Assembly: GCF_008831285.2 (NCBI RefSeq)
Contig: NW_022204508.1
Span: forward strand, 310,001-374,000
Length of the DNA stretch: 64,000 bases
Origin: Nymphaea colorata
Lineage: Eukaryota > Streptophyta > Magnoliopsida > Nymphaeales > Nymphaeaceae
Reading direction: 5' to 3'
This document shows, piece by piece, positions 1-11,039 of this stretch. Position 1 is the stretch's first letter. Each line of letters starts with the position of its first letter. The notes beneath the pieces are model-generated. The model saw only the letters and a program-made list of their open reading frames with translations. It had not been told where the DNA came from and did no database searches. The position numbers and the translations under genes are program-made.

Positions 1-2420
1 TTTGTGCACACGATTACGGAGTAAGCTGTCAAAGAGAAAGTTCTTATTGATCTTAGATGATCTATGTGAATTAGATGGGTGGTGGGGAGACTTAGCAGCC
101 ATCCTGTTGGGAGGTGCAAAGGAAAGCAAGATTTTGATCACCAATAGAAAGGTAGAAGTCTCCCAAGAGATTGGTGCTAAAATTCATAAATTGCCACAAA
201 TGTCACCATTTGAAACGTATTGGGGAGAAAATAGTGGCGAAATGTGATGGGTTGCCACTTGTTGTTCAGACGGTAGGATCCTTAATGGGTACAAAAATGA
301 AGACGAAAGACGACTGGGAAACCGATGAGAAGAGTGAGATCTGGGAATGGAAGATGCCTTCCTCAACATCATCATCCTCTGAAATATGTGGTAGCGTTCT
401 TCCTTGTCTCATGCTGAGCTACGATGACTTGGCACATTATTTGAAGATTTGTTTTTATATTGCTGCATTTATCCAAAGGATCATGAGATAAAAATGGATA
501 GATTGGTCATGCAATGGATGGCACATGGATTGATTGACCAAAAGAAAGCCATTGATGTGGAAGTGACTGCTAACCAATGGATTAGTGACTTGATAAATCG
601 GTTCATGATTGAAGAACTGAATATAAGGATCTCAAATTGCATGACATTTTGCATGACTTGCCTTATATATAGGTGGAAGGAATATAGTCATGCCTCTGCT
701 ACTGAGCACACCCACCATCTGTCATTACTTGGTGTCGACAATGCAGAAGTGCAAAAGCGTAATGCCTGAAGAGCAGCAAATAAGTTGTGCACAATATTAT
801 GAGTGAGTTGCCTTTGGTTTATACTAAAGACTTAGCCAATTTCAAGTAGTTGAGAGTGTTGTCATTGAGGGAATGTCAGATCGATGAGCTGCCAAAGTCC
901 ATTGAAGACCTTGCACTTCTAAAATATTTGGATCAAAGCCATTCTCATGTGAGGCGGTTGCCCAGTTCAATCGGCAGACTCCGTAACCTGCAAACATTGG
1001 ATTAAGTAATAGCAGAATTGGAGAGTTGCCCAAGGAAATAGGCGAAGTGTGCAACTTGAGGTATCTTTGCCTGAAAGATGCAGAGAATTGGGATTTGTAG
1101 CTGAAGGCTTGGAGAAGCTTACTAATTTACGAACCTTGCATAGGTTTATGGTATGCGATGACAAGGGGGATACAAGAGGATGCAATATTAAGGAAATAAA
1201 AGACTTGAATAAACTAAAGGGGGAATTGTAAATAGAAGGTTTGGGTGGGGGAAGGGTGAAAGTAATTGATGCACAGAAAGCAGAGCTTAAGGAGAAGAAT
1301 GAACTAATTAAGGTGAAATTTGACTTCGAGGTGCGAGAGGATGATAAAGTTGGTAGTGCTTCTGAACAGAAGGGTTTGCTGGAGGCTTTGAAACCTCCAC
1401 ATGGCATAGAGAGGTTGGAAATTTGGTGTTATACAGGAGATAGGCCTGCATGGTATTCGGACACGAATTATGGGAAGCTGCGAACAGTATGGCTGCTAAG
1501 TTGCCCATCAAGGGCAACAGTGATAGGAACTAAATCATTGGAAGAATTGGGGGTCAGCGACTGCCCAACATTGTGTGAATTACGGAGCATGCCTTTGCTG
1601 AAGTCCTTGGAGATTTGGGAGTGTGATGGGCTCAACACGATTGGTGACTTGCCTGCATTGGAGTCGTTAGATGTGAAAAGCTGAAGACTCGCTAACATGC
1701 CTGCATTGGAGTCGTTGGAGGTGAAGGGATGTGGTAGGGTAGAGCAAGTAGCTGATGATCACATGCCAGCTGTAAGGAGGTTGTGGTTGTCTGACCTGAA
1801 CATTTTGAAGCAGCTCCCTAACCTCATTGATAGTGCAAGATTGGGATGGAAATTGCTTGAGCAACTACCTAACTTCATTGAGTTGGGGTTGGATTCAGAA
1901 TTGCCCAAGTGCAAGATTGGGATGGAAATTGCTTTAGCAACTACGTAACCTCATTGAGTTGGGGTTGGATTCAGAATCAGCAGTACTACTGCCATCGCCA
2001 TTGCCATCACAAGTACCCACATTTCTACCCTCCCTTACATGTCTGTATTTGAGAGGCAATAATGTTGATGAGGAGGTCAAATGGGGAAGGGTGCCCCAGT
2101 GGGTGTGGGGTTTCTCTCAACTGGAGGAATTTCACCTACACTCTTTCTCTAAGGACATTAGCTTGGGAGGCCACTGGCAATGCCTCCCGAAACTGAGAGG
2201 GCTATCGCTTTGGGATTTCCCCAATCTGAAGTCTCTGGTGAACGTGAATAATATTACTCCCCAACAACAACAAAATGAAACTACATGTCCCACCGATGCA
2301 CAGCAACAGATCGCCTGCCTCTCCAACCTTCAATCATTGACAATCGACTCATGTCCAGCACTCCATCTGCCGCAGGAGTTAACGGACCATCTTGGGGAAA
2401 GACTAGACATATATAGATAA
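1..2420 (+). pseudogene. NLR-A: CNL-type NB-ARC/LRR resistance-gene relic, 5' end outside the window
   Basis: CNL proteins are cytosolic immune receptors: NB-ARC is an ATP/ADP switch and the LRRs sense effectors or host targets. The window opens inside NB-ARC. Kinase-2 KFLLILDDL is near 38-64, RNBS-B KILITNRK near 127-150, GLPLV near 245-262 in another frame, RNBS-D (YCCIYPKD) near 450-482 in a third, and an LHD version of the MHD motif near 630-660. LRRs follow to the end: KSLEIWECDGLNTIGDLPAL, then the family C-terminus SLGGHWQCLP...LHLPQEL. Frames change at least three times before 770. Stops interrupt 770-1050, and in-frame stops follow at about 1229-1231 and 1682-1684. A 76-bp duplication at 1833-1978 shifts the frame again. 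The end, TAA at 2418-2420, aligns with NLR-E. The 1.6 kb downstream is the inverted match of the flank of NLR-E. A pseudogene is the best call; many sequencing errors are the alternative but would need at least six. Confidence 0.9.
1833..1978 (+). repeat. 76-bp tandem duplication inside the LRR of NLR-A
   Basis: The segment starting GTGCAAGATTGGGATGG at 1833 is repeated at 1909. It encodes the LRR step around LEQLPNFIELGLDSE. The period of 76 is not a multiple of three, so the second copy is read in a different frame and ends at a stop (1946-1948). The C-terminal LRR block continues in the new frame from about 1959. Confidence 0.85.
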
Positions 2421-4040
2421 TGTTACTGAAAATTAGTGACAAATTCTAATTAATTATTTTGGTTAAATATGTGTGTTTCCATTCATTGCCTCTTCTTTCT
2501 CCCTCTCCCTCTCCCTCTTGTTTGATTTCGGTCCGGTAAATTGAAGTGTTGTTGAACTGAACTGGCATACCTTTTATGCATCAACGGAGTCTTGTCTACC
2601 TCTTTTAACTTCCTCAAATTGATGACCAACTCTATGATTTTTTTTTTTTTGTAATTGAAAACAAAGATCAATTTTGTGAATACCAGCAGGTACCATGTAT
2701 AAATGATAAATCTGATGCTATTTGGGCCAAATAGAAGGCAATGTCCTTTTTTGGCTTGAATCTGTACAGATACTAAAGTTACCTTTTTCCTTTAAGAAAA
2801 TTTTTAAAAACAATTTTAAATATTATTTTGTTTTCAATCCATCAATTGATGCACAAAGGCCCTGATTTATTAGCTGATATGATAAATCCCAAGTTGGCCA
2901 TTATTTGAGCGGCCTTCAAAGGTTTTCACATTTAGGCCATTAATATGATGATCTTCATAAATTTAAAACACAAACCCGTAGTCTGAAAATGTGCCTACAT
3001 TCTTAACTTTTAAGAAGATGCACTTGCTATACACATTTCTTCAAAATTATATGAGATGTTTGAAAAAAAATTGGAAACTGCTTATAGTTGAATAATTTAT
3101 AATTCATGCATTTTACAGTGTGTTTTTTAACTCAGATGGATATATGAAAGCATTGAAATTATAAAACTTTTTCCAAAGTGTAAGATTCTAAGAAATCACA
3201 CCAACATGTCCATATGAGGCTTTTGGCATCGGTTGTTTTATGAGGAAGCAGGCCCTGCTGGATCACATGTTTCTCAGCAATTTACTTGATTATAATATGG
3301 CCAAAATTCAGTGACAGCAAGTGAATGTATAACACGCCTGGCTCGCCCCAGCCATCAAGATCCAAGCAAAAATGAAAAGAAAAAAATAGACTTTGTAGTT
3401 TGTAGACAGCGGTATGGACCACAATACATAATTGGCAAACAATCCCGTGCATTGCATGAACTTTATTTTCGTCAAAAAGAAAAAACACTTAAATTTGTTC
3501 AAGATAAACATCTGGGTTAAAATCAGACCCAACTATTCCACACCCTTCACACACTGATCAAAAAGCTTCCAAAGCTGAAGCTTTCCTCTCTTATTTTCCT
3601 TTAATTTCTACAACTTGCTGTCCTTCTGTCGGCAAGCAGATTGCAAATGGGGTCGAGTTCTACTGTTATACAGACACACACACACACACACATATATATT
3701 TATGTACATATATATAAGCCACAGCAACAACCGAGGTACTTAATGAACTGTACATTTTTACCACTGTGCGAAAAATGTTGGATTTCTTCTTTTAAACCCT
3801 CAACTGCAGCTTTATGTGTATGAAATCAAGAAAGCCAACATGAAAGCAAATTGCTAGAAAGACTAGCTAGAAAATCTAGCCTGGCCATGTAATTGGTCTG
3901 AACCAACCTTGCCTGGCTAGTGCCACTTGATCTTAATTTGTTGCTATCGTTAGAGAGACCTTTCACACTTAGTACTGAGCTCATGGTTCTGTCAAACAGA
4001 GTCTGTTGAAAAACAACAGCTGAACTAGATTTGTATGAGT
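2421..4040. repeat. 3' flank of NLR-A; inverted copy lies at 49735-51319
   Basis: No gene. On the other strand this stretch matches the downstream flank of NLR-E. Shared landmarks include the poly-T stretch near 2640, the segment with AATTGATGCACAAAGGCC near 2846, the block near 3240-3370 with GGATCACATGTTTCTCAGCA, and the 3880-4030 block with AGTGCCACTTGATCTTAA and ACAGAGTCTGTTGAAA. Divergence is moderate with several indels. A compound (CA)n/(TA)n microsatellite lies near 3672-3717. Confidence 0.8.
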
Positions 4041-4640
4041 CCCAGCGATCCTGATCCTAAGCCCAATCATGGGGACATCATGTTAAACGAGTACTAACTA
4101 AACGAGTTAAAAGAAACAGTACATATTTAGCATAAGCAAGCTAAATAAGTTGGGTTCGAGCTCGATGTTGTATCGTCAAGTTGAGCTCCAGCTTGAGTTT
4201 TTTGAGTCAGTCAATATTTGATTTGATTTAAATTTATGTTCAATTTTAAACAAATATCTATCCGATATCCATGTATTTTGGAAGTCGATTCTTAAAATAT
4301 CAACTACTGTGGTTTGAAATGATTAGTTGTTTATTTAGAAGCTGGATTTGTATAGAGAATGCTAATTAAAAAGTCAAATTCATATAAAATTCTGATTATG
4401 AATACAAAAGTTAGATTGAAATGTTGCCACATTTGAATTCGTTTTGAAATAGGTGGACCATATCCAATAAATCGGACATTTATAGTTTGTGTATAGTTTC
4501 CAATTTCATCCCGTTCTTAATAAAACATGGGAGCCTACTGCTGGTCAGTTTGCATCGGTAACTGGACATTATAAAACGATACATATGGTCCAAATCCAAT
4601 TTATTGGCATCCTAAGGCTTGGATCATCAAAAAGAAAACA
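4041..4640. other. Intergenic, no gene seen
   Basis: AT-rich. Around 4150-4200 it holds degenerate GAGCTCGA/TTGAGCT words, resembling a dispersed repeat seen more clearly at 35845-36030. No coding or RNA signal was found. Confidence 0.5.
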
Positions 4641-6075
4641 TTATTGACATTTAAAAAAACGTCAATTAAAAATGTCTAGACCACCATTAATAATTTTATT
4701 GATGGACGTCAGGATCCATGAGTGTAGATTGTGCTACTAAATATTTCAATGACGGGGTCCACTAGACCATTAGTAGATGTCGAATTATACTAATGGCTGT
4801 TGCTGTTAGTGTATTGCATGGGGTAGCGACGCTTGCTTACATCAGTCAGTCATTTGTGCACTTACACTGAAAATCGTGGCCATCTTGTATTGCTAAGGAT
4901 TTACTGACACACCCGCAGCTGTCACTACAGTGTACCAGATATAGTAACGACTGGCTACCGTCAGTGCACTTTTTACTAACGGAAATACCCACCAAAAAAT
5001 TAATATTTAATATTGACAATTGCTTCCTGTCAGTAATAGCTATTTTATGGATGCTAGATTGCACTTTTACTGATGTGAGATACCTGTCAGTAAAAGGTTG
5101 TAATATGTTTTATATTATACTATATCATGTACAACCTGGAAAATAGGAATACAAAAAAACCTTGCACGATATCAATAACAGAACAAAATGCAATCAATGT
5201 ATTATACAGAACATATTATTGATTAACAGACTAATGAATTGATATTATCCTTAATAACAAGTACATATGTATGAATAAGTGTAACAAATTTTTTGATACA
5301 TGTAGCCCATCTTAGATATTCCAATGGTGTTGGTAATAATATTCAAAACATGAAACGAAGTCCAATAATCTAGACTTCAAATTTCATCTATACTTATCAA
5401 TGGCGTAAATCAGGCGGCAAAGTTGCATAGAACAAGTAAAATATGTTACAAGAAATGGTATGCATGATTTTAATAGAAAATATATTTGAAACTTAACCGA
5501 ATGATCCCACAAGTGAAGCTATAATTTGATTTACACTATCTATGAGCATATCTACCTTTGTACATTTAGTATCTACCTTGGGGACCTTAACACAAGTTGT
5601 CTCAAGCCCCTGATTGCAACAGAAAAATAAGGATAAGTGTTCATTGATGGAAGACGAAAAACCATCAGTCATAAAGGAAGATATATCATGAGAAACTGTG
5701 AGCAAGCTTTTAAACATATGCTGACAGAAGAAACAACGTCACCTAGATAAATACTGATGGCATTGATACGCGGTTCGTAAAAGTTGTATATTTATTGATG
5801 TGCTCAAGATAACTCAGTAAACAATGGTTGTCTACACGTTTAAGGGAAGACTCACCATTAGTGACAGCGGAATCGAACATTAGTGATTCAATAAGCAATG
5901 ATGGTTCTCATTGGACGTTAGTGATACTCATTTCAATACTGATGGTTCCCATAATAGTTGGTAAATATCTAGTCTTTATAGATGCCCATGGACATGTCAT
6001 CAATCAACATGACGCTTTTCATTGTCACCGTCGTTAACTCGTCAACCGAATTTTTACTGATGGGTTTCCTTCTAG
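4640..6075. mobile_element. Possible decayed CACTA-like element (subterminal-repeat-like motifs)
   Basis: Short words of the family ACTGACGG / CCGTCAGT / TTACTAACGG / CTGTCAGTAA recur in both orientations at 4840-5100, and related ACTGATGG / TTAGTGA words recur at 5750-6065. Dense short subterminal repeats flanking a non-coding core are characteristic of plant CACTA (En/Spm) transposons. I do not see clear CACTA termini, a 3-bp target duplication or a transposase frame. A similar patch lies at 43830-43990. Confidence 0.3.
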
Positions 6076-7200
6076 CCGTCCATTTTTTTTTTTTTGGTGG
6101 GAGTGGATCCCTGATGCATTCCACAAGATTCAAATATCTGCTCCATATTTAAATTTGGGTGCACAGGATCTCTTATTGTACAATAGGTTATCGGTCCAAC
6201 TTATCTTAATATTTGCTCCATATAAAATGGCATGTGTAATGTTCATCAGTAGCCATGTCTCCATTTACATCACACCCTTTCTTTGTCAACATATCTTTGG
6301 ATTTAAGCAAGGAGCTTAAAGTATAGTAATCACTCCAAAAGAGAAAGATTTAAAGAGAGACATTAACAAGAGAGATTAATAAAAGAGAGACAAAAACTAG
6401 AAAAAAAAATGAGAGATTAGTTAAAGAAGAGGGAGAACAAAAAAAAACAAAGAAAGAAATAAAAAGAGTGAGAAAGGGAAGTTCAAAAAAGGAAAAGATA
6501 GAGATTGAAAGAAAGAGCAAAATGAAGAGGAAAGTAAAAATTGGAGAGGTTAAAGAGAGAGCAACCTAAAAGAAAGAGTGGGAGAGAGAAAGATATTTGA
6601 AAGAGAGAGAATTAAAAAAATAGAGATAGTTTCAAAAAAAGAAGTAGTTGAAAAGACAGATATTTAAGAAAATACAGAAAGAGAGAATTAAAAAGACAAA
6701 CTTGCATTGTTCATACTCCCATAGCTTTAAGAAAAATCCTTCTCTCTCCGAATCAATCTCTATGGATTAATTGGCTTGACATGAAACCAAAAAGTAAAAA
6801 AAAAATAGAAAAGATCAACATACCTTGATAAAGTCGAAGAATAAATCACTTCTTTGCTTCCACTACCAAATAAGGTCATCAAATGAGGACTCCAATGAGT
6901 TGAAGAAAGTAGACAAGAGCCTTTCATGAGCTCCTCGATTATAAAAATTGAAGAAGAAGAAATACTGCAAGATTGAAAATGAGGAAGCACTGAAGAGAGA
7001 TATTAAAGTGAAAATAGGATAAGAAGAAAGTTTGGAGTAGGAGAGGGAAGACTCCAAGGGGTTGTCAGGCATATTAGAAGGTAGAAATGAAAAAGTATTT
7101 ACAAAGAGAGAGGGCTCCAAGGGGTTGATGATGTATTAGAAGGTGGAAACAATGATTATTTATAGATGAAAAAGACCGAATGGCATTTTAGTCTTTTTTT
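6076..7200. repeat. Purine-rich (GAGA/AAAGAGA) tract and flanks, no gene
   Basis: From about 6320 to 6700 the + strand is almost all A and G, in irregular AGAGAGA / GAAAGAGA units. It is a low-complexity tract. Open frames on the opposite strand near 6760-7120 are Ser/Phe-rich by-products of the composition. Confidence 0.7.
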
Positions 7201-7504
7201 TATAATTAGTTATTAATTAGTTATTATTAGCTTCAAATTACATAACTCCCTAATAAGGTTAAAATTGTTCAAAAAATTGAGCGAGAGTTTGACTGTGCCA
7301 AGGGCAAGCTATTCCCAAGCACCCAGCAAGCTAGGCCTGGCTGAGTTAGCTAAGTATAATTAGTTATTAATTAGTTATTATTAGCTTCAAATTACATAAT
7401 TCCCTAATAAGGTTAAAATTGTTCAAAAAATTGAGCGAGAGTTTGACTGTGCCAAGGGCAAGCTATTCCCAAGCACCCAGCAAGCTAGGTCTAGCTGAGT
7501 GGCA
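7201..7504. repeat. 154-bp near-identical tandem duplication
   Basis: Two adjacent copies, about 7201-7345 and 7355-7500, contain TTCAAATTACATAA and GTGCCAAGGGCAAGC. They differ at only a few positions, for example CATAACTCCC versus CATAATTCCC and GGCCTGGC versus GGTCTAGC. The near identity points to a recent duplication. No coding potential is evident. Confidence 0.85.
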
Positions 7505-7800
7505 GACAACAGACCTAAAAATGTGCTTCAGGCCAGCCACATGGCTTGTTTTGTCTGGCTGTAAGCCTAGCTGCAGGCGTAGCTTGGCTAGCCACAGACA
7601 GGCCTAGAATGGCCTGGCCAGAAACAGGCCGGCCACTGGCATATCCTAAGGAGGCAAGACCTGTTGAGCCAGGCCGGCCGGGGCCATACCTGGTTAAGCC
7701 AGGCTTGCGTTGTGGCCGCCGGTACAGCCTGGTGCGACCTAGCCTACCCATACCAAGCTAGGCTTGGCCAGGTCCTGTGCATAACCTGTCTTTTTAGGTA
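7505..7800. repeat. GC-rich island of GGCC/CCAGGC words
   Basis: This patch is far more GC-rich than its surroundings. It is built of loosely repeated GGCCTGGC, GCCAGGC and GGCCGGCC words in both orientations. Both strands give open frames of about 70-78 codons, as expected from such composition. It follows directly on the 154-bp tandem repeat and looks like a degenerate minisatellite or hairpin-rich remnant. Confidence 0.5.
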
Positions 7801-8584
7801 CGGCCTGACAGTGTCTGGCTGCACCAAATACTATACTATGGTATAGTATTGCTCAGGCTTCCTCTCTAGGAGATGGTAGAGTAAATTGCCATGGTCATGA
7901 ATTTTATAGAATTATCACAGGCGGACATGAAATGCCATTTAGATTCTCTACTTTGCGAAATTAAATTGAAATTTGACTAATCAGATTCTGTTGAAAGGAG
8001 AAGAATAAGAAGAAAGCAAGAAATATTCTACCTAGAAACTGCATATTGGACAACTAAGAGACGTAAGGACAGTCAACAATCTGATTTGCCTTCTCACATT
8101 ATTCTCAGCACTGCCTAATTTCTTCTATAACTCTGGCAAGTTTTTCAAGTTATTGGTATTTGTTTTTTTTAATATTTTAAAGCAAGAAAAATAATTACTG
8201 CAAACAATATTAAAACAAATAATTTCTATTTAAAAAAGTGAATCACAGTCTGGAAAAAAAAGACTATCAATATGTTCTTGATTACTGGATTGGGATCTAA
8301 ATGACTGAATGGTATTAAGTGATCACGTGCCACTGCGGGCAACATATATCTGGCACCATGTTACACTAGTTAGGATGTGATTTAGCAAGTTTTTTCATCT
8401 TTACTTTAATATCATTCTTATTTTATTAGCTTACCCCTGCATGAGCGCACTTGCCTCTAATGTTCTTTTTTTTTTCCTTCTTAATTGTCAGTGAAGTACA
8501 GATCCAGGTGACGTAGAAGATTGGGGTTGAGGCTTTCTTCTGGATTTATTTAGCAGCAGTCATGGATCAATGTTGCATTTATGT
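7801..8584. other. Intergenic, no gene seen
   Basis: AT-rich sequence with homopolymer runs. I see no coding, RNA or repeat structure worth naming. Confidence 0.5.
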
Positions 8585-9285
8585 ATAGAGAGAGAGAGAG
8601 AGAGAGCCAGCAAAGATCAACCTTATTCATAATAAAAGTTATATAGTAGTTCAACCTTATTTATAATGTTAAAAGAGACAGACAAGAGAGAGAGAGATAG
8701 AGGGGGGGCGGAGGGAGGGAGACACAGAGAGAGAGAGAGAGGCAAATCTAGGATAGACAGAAAGAGATTAATAATGGAGAGAAATTTTCATAGAGAAATC
8801 ATAAAGAAAGAGAAGGGAAGGTACAGAGGGAGAAATCAAATAGAGAGATTAATAACATTAAGAGAAAATGATGTTTTAAGAGAGAAATTGCCGAGAGTGA
8901 GATCGAAGAGATAGAAAAAGAGATCGTAAAAAGAAATGAAAGGGAGGCAGAGAAAGAAAGGGAGACAACATGGGGGAGAGAGAGAGAGAGATTGACAGAG
9001 AGAATGAGAGATTTTAAGATACAAACAGAAGAGAGAGAGGGAGAGATTAACGAAAGAAAGATAAAGAGATTTTAAGAGAGAAAATTGAAGAGAGACAGCG
9101 AGAGAGAGAGTGACTCAGAAAAGAAATAAATTCAAGAGAAACGAAGAGAAAGTGATTTTCAGGCAAAAGAGAAAGATATTTAAAGGTGAGAGATAAACCG
9201 AAGAGAAATAAAAAGAGAGATTTTAGGAGAGAAATTGAAAGAGGTGAGAGAAACAGGGAGATTCATAAAAGAGAGAAAAAATAAG
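8585..9285. repeat. Long purine-rich (GA)n-type tract
   Basis: It begins with a perfect (AG)n run near 8587-8606. From about 8660 to 9280 it is an irregular AGAGA / GAAAGAGA / GGGAGA mixture, purine-rich over more than 600 bases. Frames through it (Arg/Glu/Lys-rich on +, Ser/Leu/Phe-rich on -) are composition artefacts. Confidence 0.8.
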
Positions 9286-10176
9286 TTTGTGTATATTGCT
9301 TATGTAGGCAGATTCTCATTCCCTACTTTAGATGATTGAAGTGCAGTGGTTCTTCATGTATAAATGACAAGAGGAAGATGCAGATCACTTTTTTCGGTTT
9401 CTTGCTCTCTAGCAGTAATGATGTTTTCTAGCAGTAATGATGTTGACAATGGTAGCTAAGAACAACAGTGTTAAGCGAGGCTGGCAACAAGTGTTGGAAA
9501 GTTACTTTCCACACTGTCATTTGGTGCCTATGGACTTTCAAGAAATATGTTCATGTTTGGTAAAGCTAAAGACAGTATTTCTGCTGAAGCTGAGATGATT
9601 GGGAAGTGATTGCTGAGGAATAAAGAAAAATTTCTTTATTTGGGTAAGATGTGGTTGAAACTGGGTGTTTTTGTACGTGACCGTAGAAGATAGGGATTGG
9701 GCCATATACCTTGCCAGCTTGTAGAGCACATGGGCTCACCATAGTCCAAATTAAGCAATGGGCACGTTGTACTTCTAATGCCAACCGACCGGTTTATTCT
9801 TTCTTATAAGTTCAGCAACTAGAAATTAAAGAAGGGGGCAGACCATTAAATTGTACTAACAACCATAATATACTGTTCTTACATAAACAGTGTGGTCATG
9901 AAATTGCAATGGTAGAACAACTTGATGGAGTACCAAATCCATGGAGCACTCTACTATTTATGGCTGTTCGCCACTGCCACTGTGGTAACCCAGATTCCAG
10001 TCGGATTTTTGAAATTTTTCCTTCTCATTTGAACTCCAAAGGTACAAATTTATAGGTATGGAAAAAAAAACTAGAGAGAAACTGGATACACGAAAATTTA
10101 AAACTAGCAGTTTTAATTGTTCTAAGTTTACCAAAAAATGTGGGTCATGAAATTCAATCCATGTCCAATAATTGTC

Positions 10177-10207
<31 letters not shown>

Positions 10208-10423
10208 CTCAAGGAAAATCTTAATAACATTAGGCATGGAGAAAATGGTTTCAGACTTATTTTGATCTCAATTATTAGCTTGGTTCACCTACCAAATTAT
10301 TTTTAAGATAATATGTGAACGGTTAATTTAAAAAAAAACTGGTTTGAACGTTGGATTCAGACACAAGTAATTGCTGCTTTGGTTCTACCATCGTTAGCCA
10401 AATGCTTTTGCTAATATTATGCT

Positions 10424-10498
<75 letters not shown>

Positions 10499-11039
10499 TC
10501 TCATGTGACTTTATGCCGATCATAACATTATGACAAAGTTTGGATCTGGTTTAATGGATTCAATATTTACTTTTGTGACCGAGCCCAAATTTGACTCTAA
10601 AGTCCAGCAAATTGTTTGCAGCAGCATTTGGTCACATTCAATATCAAAATAAATGTGAGTTGAAGATTGAATATGCAAAATTTACAAAATCAGATAAACA
10701 AGAGCATTAACACGAAATCTGACAAACCTGAAAAGAGGAACTCTAAGAGATGTAGAAGGCTTCGGTTGGGGATTCTTTCCATCAGATTTATTTAACTGCT
10801 AGTAAATTAAATAATTTAACTTCTTCTTTAGCATAACTTAGTAAAAAAATGTGTGATTGAGTATTTTCCTATGTGCCATATTATTATAAACGTATTTCAC
10901 CAGATTGAAGAGGGAAACGGGTCACACCACTACTGAAGGGAAAATTCATTTGAATGGCAGGCACAGACAGGACAAAATAAGCAGCAATTTGATTGAAGCC
11001 AAGGGCTGGATGACTTTTTATATTAAAGCCACTTGATGA
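9286..11039. other. Intergenic with microsatellites, no gene seen
   Basis: A (TA)n run lies near 10178-10206. A compound (CT)n(TA)n(CA)n microsatellite lies at about 10425-10500. No gene model is supported. Confidence 0.5.

Noticed and set aside
10323-10533. Frames with Tyr-Ile repeats
   Set aside because: They are translations of (TA)n and (CT)n microsatellites, as are similar frames near 22018, 49800 and 56452.
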